From Gammaproteobacteria bacterium (lineage in GTDB: Bacteria > Pseudomonadota > Gammaproteobacteria > SZUA-152), in assembly GCA_024762755.1 (NCBI GenBank), contig JANTGX010000155.1, forward strand, positions 1-5,695: a DNA stretch of 5,695 nt, written 5' to 3'. Under the pieces are notes generated by a model. The model worked only from the letters and a program-made list of their open reading frames with translations, searched no databases and was not told the DNA's origin. This document shows, piece after piece, positions 1 to 5,569 of the stretch. The translations under genes were made by a program, and so were the position numbers. Each line of letters opens with the position of its first letter. The stretch's first letter is position 1.

Positions 1-399
1 ATCACCCTGCCCCTGCTGTGGGCAGGGCTCGGCATCAACCTGTTCGCCGTCTTCGCCCCCCTCGCCGACGCCGTCATCGGCGCCATGGCCGGCTATCTCA
101 GCCTGTGGGCCATCTACTGGCTGTTCAAGCTCACCACCGGCAAGGAGGGCATGGGCTATGGCGACTTCAAGCTGCTCGCCGCCCTCGGCGCCTGGCTGGG
201 CTGGCAGGCCCTGCCCCTGGTGATCCTGCTCTCCTCCGCCGTGGGTGCGGTGATCGGCCTCGGCCTGATCCTGTTGCGCGGCCGTGACCGCCAGATCCCC
301 ATCCCCTTCGGCCCCTATCTGGCCATCGCCGGCTGGATCGCCTTTCTCTGGGGGCGCGACCTCACCGACGCCTACCTGCGCTTCGCCAACATCGGCTGA
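1..399 (+). CDS. pilD: Type IV prepilin peptidase / N-methyltransferase PilD, C-terminal part (5' end outside window)
   Basis: This is the C-terminal 132 residues of the inner-membrane aspartyl protease that cleaves the leader of type IV prepilins and type II secretion pseudopilins and N-methylates the new N-terminus. The frame is open from the first base and ends at TGA 397-399. The visible part holds the second catalytic aspartate in the family motif GYGDFK (fragment residues 52-57, Asp at 55, codon 163-165), followed by LLAALGAWLGW. Hydrophobic membrane segments surround it, at about residues 3-42, 64-90 and 100-118. The N-terminal zinc-binding cysteines and the first catalytic aspartate would lie upstream of the window. 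The fragment opens with ITLPLLWAGL, which in the family comes just after that first aspartate. In many gammaproteobacteria pilD is followed by coaE, as here, usually after pilB and pilC. Family assignment is firm. Only the full-length start cannot be judged. Confidence 0.95.
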   Translation: MTLPLLWAGLGINLFAVFAPLADAVIGAMAGYLSLWAIYWLFKLTTGKEGMGYGDFKLLAALGAWLGWQALPLVILLSSAVGAVIGLGLILLRGRDRQIPIPFGPYLAIAGWIAFLWGRDLTDAYLRFANIG

Positions 400-402
400 G
401 GA

Positions 403-420
403 GGCGGGGTGAGCCCCGCC
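403..420 (+). terminator. Hairpin after pilD, terminator-like but lacking a T tract
   Basis: A perfect 7-bp, all-G/C stem with loop TGAG starts four bases after the pilD stop codon. The position suits a transcript end. The following bases (GGTGCGCACG) contain no T run, so Rho-independent termination is doubtful. It may act as an RNA-stabilising 3' structure or be chance in a G+C-rich spacer. Confidence 0.3.
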
Positions 421-493
421 GGTGCGCACGATCGAGCCGGCACGGCGCATCAGGCCCCCGGCTACACCACCCCGCGGCCACCGCCGCGCCTGT

Positions 494-521
494 CTGCCGT
501 CAGCCTGGCCCGGTATATACT
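494..521 (+). promoter_or_regulatory. Possible coaE promoter with -10 TATACT
   Basis: TATACT at 516-521 matches five of six bases of the sigma-70 -10 consensus and stands out in this G+C-rich spacer. The best -35 is poor: CTGCCG at 494-499, three of six bases, 16-bp spacer. If the -10 is real, the predicted transcription start is position 528, the A of the coaE start codon, which would give a leaderless mRNA. The absence of a Shine-Dalgarno sequence before coaE agrees with this. No transcript data are available here. Confidence 0.4.
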
Positions 522-527
522 CGCCGC

Positions 528-1136
528 ATGCTCATCATTGGACTCACCGGCGGCGTCGGCAGTGGCAAGAGTACCGTCGCGCGGCAATTCGCCGCCCTCG
601 GCGTACCGGTCATCGATGCCGACGAGATCGCCCGCGAGCTGGTCGCACCCGGTCAACCCGCACTGCAGGCCATCGCCCGGCGGTTTGGCCGCGAGGTGCT
701 CGACGCACGGGGCCGCCTGCGGCGTGACGTGCTGCGCCGGCGCATCTTCGACGACGCCGAGGCCCGCCGCGCCCTCGAGGCCATCCTCCACCCGCGCATC
801 CGTGACGAGATCCGACGCCGTCTGGCCACGCTCCATGCGCCCTGCGGCTATGCCCTGGTGGTGATCCCGCTGTTGTTGGAGAGCGGCTGGCAGGATCTGG
901 TGCAGCGCATCCTGGTGGTGGACTGCCCCGAGTCGCTGCAGATCGCCCGCACCATGGCCCGCGACGGCATCGACCGCGCCCAGGCCGAGGCCATGCTGGC
1001 GGCCCAGGTGGATCACGCCAGCCGACTGGCGGCCGCCGACGACGTGATCCACAACGAAGGGGAGGCAGAGGCCCTCGCCCCCCAGGTGGCGGAGCTGCAT
1101 CGCCGCTACTGCGCCCTGGCCCGAGGACAGGCCTGA
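528..1136 (+). CDS. coaE: Dephospho-CoA kinase
   Basis: The 202-residue product phosphorylates the 3'-hydroxyl of the ribose in dephospho-CoA using ATP, the last step of coenzyme A synthesis in the cytosol. The Walker A loop GGVGSGKST is at residues 8-16. DAD at 30-32 matches the conserved substrate and metal region, ILHPRI is at 86-91, PLLLES at 114-119, and the C-terminal family block RLAAADDVIHNEG follows at about 164-176. Length matches the usual 200-210 residues. The ATG is fixed because the Walker loop sits eight residues in, as in other CoaE proteins. No Shine-Dalgarno sequence is visible upstream. The gene lies between pilD and zapD, the standard gammaproteobacterial order, and nothing appears missing or frameshifted. 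Confidence 0.97.
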   Translation: MLIIGLTGGVGSGKSTVARQFAALGVPVIDADEIARELVAPGQPALQAIARRFGREVLDARGRLRRDVLRRRIFDDAEARRALEAILHPRIRDEIRRRLATLHAPCGYALVVIPLLLESGWQDLVQRILVVDCPESLQIARTMARDGIDRAQAEAMLAAQVDHASRLAAADDVIHNEGEAEALAPQVAELHRRYCALARGQA

Positions 1137-1169
1137 CGGCGGCCGCGGCGGCAGGCCGGTAGCCCCCAT

Positions 1170-1198
1170 TTGCCAGGCCCCGTGCGGTCGGGGACAAT
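1170..1198 (+). promoter_or_regulatory. Probable sigma-70 promoter for zapD-yacG, with an inverted repeat in the spacer
   Basis: TTGCCA at 1170-1175 matches five of six bases of the -35 consensus. GACAAT at 1193-1198 matches four of six of the -10 consensus. The spacer is exactly 17 bp. The predicted start near 1205 would give a 5' leader of about 19 nt before the zapD GTG. The spacer contains CCCCG at 1178-1182 and CGGGG at 1189-1193 around a 6-base centre, a possible operator half-site pair or merely a G+C-rich coincidence. This is inferred from sequence only. Confidence 0.45.
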
Positions 1199-1223
1199 GC
1201 CGCATCCAACCAACGGAACGCCC

Positions 1224-1994
1224 GTGCAAACAGCCGATATCGTCTACGAACAACCCCTCAATGAGCGCATGCGCTTCTTCCTGCGCCTCGAAGCCCTGTT
1301 CCGCCAGGCCCGCCACAGCCTGCGGGGGCTCGATGAGATGGACAGCCACCTGAGCCTCACCAGCCTGCTCGAGATCCTCAACGTGCTCGGCCGGGTGGAC
1401 ATGAAGACCGAGGTGATCAAGGAGTTGGAGCGCCTCGTCGCCACCCTCGAGCCCCTCGCGCGCACCCCCGGCGTCAACCACGACACCCTCGATTCCCTGC
1501 TCGTCTCCCTGGGGGGCTTCAAGTCCCAGCTGCTGCTGCTCGAGGGCCCCCTCGCGCAGGACCTGCGGGGCAACGAGTTCATCAAGCTGCTACTGCAGCG
1601 CAGCGGCATCCCCGGTGGCCTGTGCGACTTCGACCTGCCGCCCTACCGCCACTGGTTGCAGCGCGACGCCGAGACCCGCCTCGGCGATCTCAAGGCCTGG
1701 CTGGGCAGTCTGGACGGCCTGCGACTGTCCGTGGACCTGATCCTGAAGCTGGTGCGTGAGAGCGCCAATCCCGTGGAACGCGTGGCGGAGGGCGGCAGCT
1801 ACCAGCAGCCGCTGGATACCGGCATCCCCTATCAACTCATCCGTGTCGGCCTGCCGGCGGCCTCGCCCTACTTCGCCGAGATCAGTGGCGGGCGCCATCG
1901 ATTCACCGTGCGGGTGCTGCGCGCCAGCCGCCACAGCCGCGCGACGCAGGCGGAAGAGGACGTCCCCTTCCGCCTCAGTTGCTGCGCACTCTGA
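1224..1994 (+). CDS. zapD: Cell division protein ZapD (FtsZ-bundling factor)
   Basis: This 256-residue cytosolic protein belongs to the ZapD (DUF1342) family. ZapD is recruited to the division ring by the C-terminal tail of FtsZ and cross-links FtsZ filaments. Recognisable blocks are YEQPLNERMR at residues 8-17, the helical block SLLEILNVLGRVDMK at 47-61, GFKSQLLLLEG from residue 98, and the C-terminal strand region ending VPFRLSCCAL. The GTG at 1224 is chosen because it gives an N-terminus MQTADIVYEQPLNE that aligns with E. coli ZapD (MQT...FEHPLNEKMR). A TTG at 1170 is in frame but would add 18 unsupported residues. Only a weak GGA (1215-1217) precedes the start. Length is close to the 247 residues of E. 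coli. yacG follows after 19 bp, so the two are probably co-transcribed. A strong palindrome lies in the last codons and is listed separately. Confidence 0.95.
   Translation: MQTADIVYEQPLNERMRFFLRLEALFRQARHSLRGLDEMDSHLSLTSLLEILNVLGRVDMKTEVIKELERLVATLEPLARTPGVNHDTLDSLLVSLGGFKSQLLLLEGPLAQDLRGNEFIKLLLQRSGIPGGLCDFDLPPYRHWLQRDAETRLGDLKAWLGSLDGLRLSVDLILKLVRESANPVERVAEGGSYQQPLDTGIPYQLIRVGLPAASPYFAEISGGRHRFTVRVLRASRHSRATQAEEDVPFRLSCCAL
1948..1975. repeat. 28-bp near-perfect palindrome inside the 3' end of zapD
   Basis: The two halves, 1948-1961 (AGGCGGAAGAGGAC) and 1962-1975 (GTCCCCTTCCGCCT), are reverse complements at 13 of 14 positions. The single mismatch is A1957 opposite C1966, and there is no spacer. 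It lies over zapD codons 242-251 and ends 26 bp before the Shine-Dalgarno sequence of yacG. In mRNA it would form a long stem closing on a small ACGU loop. No T tract follows, so it is not a classical terminator. Function is unknown. Confidence 0.8.
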
Positions 1995-2000
1995 CCCTGT

Positions 2001-2005
2001 GGGAG
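2001..2005 (+). promoter_or_regulatory. Shine-Dalgarno site that sets the yacG start
   Basis: GGGAG at 2001-2005 lies 8 bases before GTG 2014. It supports that start over the in-frame GTG at 2041, nine codons further in, which has no comparable site. Confidence 0.65.
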
Positions 2006-2013
2006 CAAATATT

Positions 2014-2223
2014 GTGACCGACACCACCACGCCGCCGCCCGTGAAGACCGTGAAATGCCCCACCTGCGGCAAGCTCGCGGTGTGGGACAAACAAAAGAAC
2101 CCCTGGCGCCCCTTCTGCAGCAAACGCTGCCAACTCATCGATCTCGGCGCCTGGGCCGACGAGTCCCATCGCATCCCCGACAGTACGCCGCCCGACTTCG
2201 AACCGGGCGAGCACGGGGAATAA
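2014..2223 (+). CDS. yacG: DNA gyrase inhibitor YacG, zinc-binding
   Basis: This 69-residue protein belongs to the YacG family. The E. coli member binds GyrB and blocks the DNA-binding and supercoiling activity of gyrase. Four zinc-ligating cysteines are present as CPTC (residues 15-18) and FCSKRC (34-39), spaced C-x2-C-x16-C-x3-C. They are followed by the family signature QLIDLGAWADE (40-50) and an acidic, presumably flexible tail. The GTG at 2014 is taken as the start because of the GGGAG site before it. The family is usually 62-66 residues, so this copy is slightly long at the N-terminus (TDTTTPPP). It lies 19 bp behind zapD and probably shares its mRNA, and it ends 10 bp from the convergent rnd gene. 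Confidence 0.93.
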   Translation: MTDTTTPPPVKTVKCPTCGKLAVWDKQKNPWRPFCSKRCQLIDLGAWADESHRIPDSTPPDFEPGEHGE

Positions 2224-2234
2224 CCGCGGCGGTT
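2222..2234. terminator. Short inverted repeat between convergent yacG and rnd stop codons
   Basis: AACCGC (2222-2227) and GCGGTT (2229-2234) are perfect inverted repeats around a single G. They overlap the last two bases of the yacG stop codon and the last base of the rnd stop codon. As RNA this gives a 5-bp stem with a 3-base loop on either strand. The rnd strand continues into TTATT, a minimal T-rich stretch, and the yacG strand has none. It could be a weak bidirectional terminator, but the stem is short. Confidence 0.3.
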
Positions 2235-3382
2235 CAGCCCGCCTCGATCGCCAACTGCCCATCGGCCACCCGCAGGCAGCGCTCGCCGGCCAGCAGGGCC
2301 TGCAGGTCGTGGCCCACCAGCAGCGCCCGCCAACCCTGCAACAGGGGGCTGTCCTCGGCCCCGGCGAGCAGGGCCTCGAGGGCCTTGCGGCCGCCGAGCA
2401 GGGACGGGCTGACGCCGTGCTCGGCACCCCGTGCGCGCACCACGGCCATCATCAGGTCCACCACCGCGTCCTGTTCAGCGCTGAGACGAGTGACGGCGGG
2501 CCGCCGGGGCCAGGCCTCCTGCGGCAGGGCGCGGGCCTTCTCCACCAGCCGCAGCAGCGTCTCACCGTGGCGCCGCAGGGTCTTCTCCTCGAGCCCGCGA
2601 ATGCCTTGCAGGGCCGTCAGATCGGCCGGCGCGCGGCGGGCGATGTCGATCACCACCTCGTCCTTTAACACCCAGCGGCGCGGGCGGTTGCTGCGCCGTG
2701 CCTGGTCTTCCCGCCAGACGGCGAGGGCCTGCACGATGGCGAGCTGACGCCCCTTGAGCTGCTGGTTGCCGCGCACCCGCTTCCACAGATGCTCCTCCGG
2801 TGGGGCGTAGGTCGCCGGCGACACCAGGGCGTCGAGGTCGGCCTGCAGCCAATCCTCGCGGCCCAGTTCCTGCAGGCGTCGGCGCTCTTCACGATAGACC
2901 TGCAGCAGGTAGCGCACATCATCGGCAGCGTAGGTCAGCTGCCCCGGCTCCAGGGGCCGACGGCTCCAGTCGGTGCGGGTGTGGCCCTTTTCCAGCGACA
3001 CCCCGGTGATCTCGCGCACCAGGTTGGCATAGCCGATCTGGTCGCCATAGCCGAGCAGGGTGGCGGCGATCTGGGTGTCGAAGACCGGTCCGGGCAGATC
3101 CCCGCGCAGGTCGTAGAAGATCTCCAGATCCTGCCGGGCCGAGTGCATCACCAGGGTCACCGTCGGGTCATAGAGGATCGCCAGCAGGGGTTCGAGGTCT
3201 TCCAGGGCCAGGGGGTCGACGCAGGCGATCACCTCGTCGGTGGCCACCTGAATCAGGCACAACTGGGTGTAGTAGGTCTTCTCGCGCAGGAATTCGGTAT
3301 CCAGGGCGATGGCCTCGCTGCCGCGCAGGCTGTCGCACAGATCGGCCAGGGCCTCGGGGGTATCGACGAAGCGTTCTTTCAT
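2234..3382 (-). CDS. rnd: Ribonuclease D
   Basis: The 382-residue product is a 3'-5' exoribonuclease of the DEDDy superfamily that trims the 3' ends of tRNA precursors and other small stable RNAs. Exo I is LDTEFLRE (Asp28, Glu30), Exo II is MHSARQDLE (Asp85), and Exo III is YAADDVRYL (Tyr151, Asp155). These numbers coincide with the catalytic residues of E. coli RNase D (375 residues), which confirms both activity and start codon. An HRDC domain follows at about 208-288, with a helical C-terminal domain after it. The ATG complementary to 3380-3382 is chosen because MKERFVDTPEALADL matches the family N-terminus. An in-frame start upstream would add 26 unrelated residues. GGAA, 8 bases before the ATG, is a weak ribosome site. 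The gene stands alone on the minus strand, convergent with yacG and divergent from the mpl cluster. Confidence 0.97.
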   Translation of the reverse strand: MKERFVDTPEALADLCDSLRGSEAIALDTEFLREKTYYTQLCLIQVATDEVIACVDPLALEDLEPLLAILYDPTVTLVMHSARQDLEIFYDLRGDLPGPVFDTQIAATLLGYGDQIGYANLVREITGVSLEKGHTRTDWSRRPLEPGQLTYAADDVRYLLQVYREERRRLQELGREDWLQADLDALVSPATYAPPEEHLWKRVRGNQQLKGRQLAIVQALAVWREDQARRSNRPRRWVLKDEVVIDIARRAPADLTALQGIRGLEEKTLRRHGETLLRLVEKARALPQEAWPRRPAVTRLSAEQDAVVDLMMAVVRARGAEHGVSPSLLGGRKALEALLAGAEDSPLLQGWRALLVGHDLQALLAGERCLRVADGQLAIEAG

Positions 3383-3423
3383 GTATTGCGTTCCAGTGAT
3401 CGGGTGGATGGGGCGGACCTGCC

Positions 3424-3452
3424 AGCATACTCCAAGCCCGGATGGTTCACGA
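3424..3452 (-). promoter_or_regulatory. Weak candidate promoter for rnd
   Basis: On the minus strand, TATGCT (complement of 3424-3429) matches four of six -10 bases. TCGTGA (complement of 3447-3452) matches three of six -35 bases at a 17-bp spacing. It would leave a leader of about 35 nt before the rnd ATG. The match is poor enough to arise by chance. Confidence 0.2.
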
Positions 3453-3559
3453 AGGCGCACGCCATTTTCCGCATAACCGATCCGCTACGTTGCCCGGCCC
3501 GCGTTCAGTCCACGGACATCGGCATCGAGCGGGCCTACCGCCGCACACCACCGAACGGT

Positions 3560-3565
3560 TATCAT
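3560..3565 (+). promoter_or_regulatory. Candidate -10 element upstream of the membrane protein gene
   Basis: TATCAT matches five of six -10 consensus bases and is among the few A+T-rich hexamers in this gap. It would start transcription near 3572, about 35 nt before the ATG at 3607. No -35 hexamer is recognisable at 16-18 bp upstream, so an activator or another sigma factor would be needed if it is real. Confidence 0.25.
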
Positions 3566-3606
3566 GGCCGGCCGTACGCCACCGGCACCCCGGATCTCTG
3601 CTGCCC

Positions 3607-4116
3607 ATGAGCCCCCTCCTCCGTTATTTCATCGATCTCTGCCGGCTACGCGCCGCACCGCAGGATCTGCCCTACTCCCGTCCCCTGATGTGGCTCACCC
3701 TCGCCAGCTATTTCATCGTTGGACTCGGTGTCTCGCTGGTGGAGCAGCCCGCCGGGCCGGCGCTGGTCTCCGCGCTGGTGGACACCGCCCTGCTGACGGC
3801 GCTGGCCTGGGTCAGCCTGTGGATCCTGGGCAAGACCCGGCGCTTCGTGCAGACCCTCTCCGCCCTGGCCGGCAGCGGCACCCTCTTCGGCCTCATGGGC
3901 TGGCCCCTCATCGCCCTCCTGCAACACGTGCCGGCGGGCGAGCCGACCAGCCTGTCGCTGTTGCTGCTCGGCCTCATCGTCTGGAACATCGTGGTCATCG
4001 GCCACATCCTGCGCCACGCCCTGGACATGGCCATGTGGGCCTCCTCGGGTATCGCCCTGTTCTATGTCTACCTGTCGATCCGCGTCATGAGCGCCCTGTA
4101 CATCGCCGGCAACTGA
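3607..4116 (+). CDS. Uncharacterised small multi-spanning membrane protein
   Basis: I do not recognise a characterised family for this 169-residue protein. A short N-terminal segment with charged residues (MSPLLRYFIDLCRLRAAPQD) is followed by about five hydrophobic stretches, near residues 27-45, 52-74, 84-106, 116-136 and 142-163. This indicates an inner-membrane protein. Charged residues between them include KTRR at 76-79, and GHILRHALD at 132-140 lies at the end of the fourth segment. There is no signal-peptide cleavage site or catalytic motif I can name. The ATG at 3607 is chosen because the protein-like composition starts there. It lacks a clear Shine-Dalgarno sequence, so the start is less certain than for neighbouring genes. 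mpl follows after 17 bp, suggesting one transcript and possibly a role linked to the envelope, which is inference from position only. A YIP1-like fold is conceivable but not shown. Confidence 0.8.
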   Translation: MSPLLRYFIDLCRLRAAPQDLPYSRPLMWLTLASYFIVGLGVSLVEQPAGPALVSALVDTALLTALAWVSLWILGKTRRFVQTLSALAGSGTLFGLMGWPLIALLQHVPAGEPTSLSLLLLGLIVWNIVVIGHILRHALDMAMWASSGIALFYVYLSIRVMSALYIAGN

Positions 4117-4118
4117 GC

Positions 4119-4123
4119 GGAGG
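4119..4123 (+). promoter_or_regulatory. Shine-Dalgarno site for mpl
   Basis: GGAGG at 4119-4123 is the strongest ribosome-binding site in the window. It lies 10 bases before the mpl ATG and within the 17-bp gap after the membrane protein gene. It supports the ATG at 4134, since the same frame stays open back to an ATG at 3564. Confidence 0.7.
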
Positions 4124-4133
4124 CCCTGCACCC

Positions 4134-5537
4134 ATGCACATCCATATCCTCGGTATCTGTGGCACCTTCATGGGCGGTATCGCCCTGCTGGCGCGGGAGA
4201 TGGGGCTGACCGTGAGCGGCGCGGACAAGAACGTCTACCCACCCATGAGCACCCAGCTGGCGGAGGCCGGCATCGCCCTCACCGAGGGCTTCGACCCCGC
4301 ACAACTGACGCCAGAGCCCGACCTGGTGGTGATCGGCAACGCCCTGTCGCGCGGCAATCCCGCCGTGGAGGCCGTGCTCGAGCGCGGCCTCCCCTACACC
4401 TCCGGGCCGGCCTTCCTCGCCGAACACCTGCTCGCCGGGCGTTGGGTGCTGGCGGTGGCCGGCACCCACGGCAAGACCACCACCAGCGCCATGCTGGCCT
4501 GGATCCTCGAGGACGCCGGTCTCGCCCCGGGCTTCCTCATCGGCGGCGTGCCGCGCAACTTCGGCCTCTCGGCCCGCCTCGGCGAGGCGCCCTTCTTCGT
4601 CGTCGAGGCGGACGAATACGACACCGCCTTCTTCGACAAGCGCTCCAAGTTCGTCCACTACCGCCCGCGCACCGTGCTGCTCAACAACCTCGAGTACGAT
4701 CACGCCGACATCTTTCCCAACGTCGAGGCCATCGAACGTCAGTTCCACCACCTGCTGCGCACGGTGCCCGGCAATGGCCTCATCGTCGCCCCGGACGACG
4801 ACCCGCACATCGCCCGGGTGCTCGAGATGGGACGTTGGACACCGCTGGAGACCCTCGGCGAGCAAGGCTGGCACGCGCGCCTCGACGCGGCCGACGGCAG
4901 CGCCTTCGAGGTCTTCTTCGGCGAACGGCCGCAAGGCCGGGTGCAATGGCCGATGATGGGCGAGCACAACGTGCGCAACGCCCTCGGCGCCATCGCCTGC
5001 GCACGTCATGCCGGGGTGCCGGCGGCCATCGCCTGCGAGGCCCTGGGGCGCTTCCTCGCCCCCAAGCGACGCATGGAGGTGCGTGGCGAGATCGGCGGCG
5101 TCACCGTGTACGACGACTTCGCCCACCACCCCACGGCCATCGCCACCACCCTCGCCGGCCTGCGCGCCCGGGTCGGCACGGCGCGCATCCTCGCCGTGTT
5201 GGAGCCGCGCTCCAACACCATGCGCCTCGGCGTGCACCGCGACACCCTGGCGCCGGCCCTGGCCGCCGCCGACGAGGTGCTGCTCTATCGCCCCGGCGGA
5301 CTCGACTGGGACCTCGACGCCGTCACCACGGCCCTGCCCGCGGCCCACCTGTTCGACGACACCGAGCAGCTCGCCGCCCACATCGCCCGAGTCGCGCGCG
5401 CCGGCGACCATGTGCTGGTCATGAGCAATGGCGCCTTTGGGGGGCTGCACGAAAAACTGCTACATTTGTTGGCCAGGCGCGCACACCAGGGCGAGACGCA
5501 GAAAACGCCCCCCGCGCCACCCTCTCCCCCGGCGTGA
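4134..5537 (+). CDS. mpl: UDP-N-acetylmuramate:L-alanyl-gamma-D-glutamyl-meso-diaminopimelate ligase (murein peptide ligase)
   Basis: The 467-residue cytosolic enzyme joins the recycled tripeptide L-Ala-gamma-D-Glu-meso-DAP to UDP-N-acetylmuramate using ATP. This returns murein turnover products to peptidoglycan synthesis. It has the three-domain Mur ligase plan. The N-terminal nucleotide-sugar fold starts with HILGICGTFMGG (residues 4-15). The central ATPase domain has the P-loop AGTHGKTTT at 109-117, EADEYDTAFFDKRSK at 158-172 and NNLEYDHADIF at 184-194, and MGEHNVRNAL is at 275-284. The C-terminal domain carries YDDFAHHPTAI (326-336) and LEPRSNTMR (356-364). GICGTFMGG and the DKRSK block favour Mpl over MurC. 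E. coli Mpl has 457 residues. The extra length here is a proline-rich tail, TPPAPPSPPA. ubiX starts 32 bp downstream, a pairing also seen in Pseudomonas. Confidence 0.97.
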   Translation: MHIHILGICGTFMGGIALLAREMGLTVSGADKNVYPPMSTQLAEAGIALTEGFDPAQLTPEPDLVVIGNALSRGNPAVEAVLERGLPYTSGPAFLAEHLLAGRWVLAVAGTHGKTTTSAMLAWILEDAGLAPGFLIGGVPRNFGLSARLGEAPFFVVEADEYDTAFFDKRSKFVHYRPRTVLLNNLEYDHADIFPNVEAIERQFHHLLRTVPGNGLIVAPDDDPHIARVLEMGRWTPLETLGEQGWHARLDAADGSAFEVFFGERPQGRVQWPMMGEHNVRNALGAIACARHAGVPAAIACEALGRFLAPKRRMEVRGEIGGVTVYDDFAHHPTAIATTLAGLRARVGTARILAVLEPRSNTMRLGVHRDTLAPALAAADEVLLYRPGGLDWDLDAVTTALPAAHLFDDTEQLAAHIARVARAGDHVLVMSNGAFGGLHEKLLHLLARRAHQGETQKTPPAPPSPPA

Positions 5538-5569
5538 GCAGGGAACCCAAGACGTAGAGCCTGGAATCC

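Larger units (their letters stand above)
400..527. other. pilD-coaE intergenic region with two short hairpins
   Basis: This 128-bp gap holds no convincing gene. Just after the pilD stop is a perfect 7-bp inverted repeat with a 4-base loop (403-409 with 414-420, GGCGGGG/CCCCGCC). A second perfect 6-bp inverted repeat with a 4-base loop lies at 473-488 (CGCGGC/GCCGCG). Neither is followed by a run of T, so neither is a standard intrinsic terminator, though the first could slow transcription or protect the 3' end of the pil transcript. A TATACT box close to the coaE start is listed separately. Confidence 0.6.
3383..3606. other. Divergent intergenic region between rnd and the membrane protein-mpl-ubiX cluster
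   Basis: This 224-bp region separates two divergently transcribed units and should hold both promoters. A reading frame enters it from 3442 in frame with the downstream membrane protein. The 55 residues it would add are polar and His/Arg/Pro-rich, unlike the membrane protein, so I treat it as non-coding. No RNA gene or riboswitch is recognised. The best promoter candidates on each strand are listed separately, and neither has a good -35. Confidence 0.6.

Noticed and set aside
1005..1035. His in CoaE where many homologues have Arg (QVDHASRL versus QATREARL)
   Set aside because: From memory this position is not invariant in the family (some CoaE proteins have Gln there), and the following Arg-Leu and ADDVI block is intact, so it does not suggest a defective enzyme.
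1130..1157. Inverted repeat GGCCTG/CAGGCC overlapping the coaE stop codon, a possible terminator
   Set aside because: There is only a 6-bp stem around a 16-base G+C-rich loop and no T tract directly after it. It is likely chance.
462..1481. Long open frame (339 codons) on the minus strand across coaE and the zapD start
   Set aside because: It is antisense to two well-recognised genes, its composition is that of a G+C-rich shadow frame, and it matches no family I know.
3442..3606. 55-residue N-terminal extension of the membrane protein
   Set aside because: It is a polar, His/Arg/Pro-rich translation unlike the rest, and it occupies the divergent promoter region. The ATG at 3607 is preferred, though without a strong ribosome site.
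3564..4133. In-frame upstream extension of mpl to an ATG at 3564
   Set aside because: It overlaps the membrane protein gene in another frame. The added sequence is Pro/Arg/His-rich without family similarity, and the ATG at 4134 has a GGAGG site and the family N-terminus.
4068..5450. 460-codon open frame on the minus strand opposite mpl
   Set aside because: It mirrors the third-position G/C bias of mpl. The Gly/Val/His-rich translation has no motif, and mpl is unambiguous.
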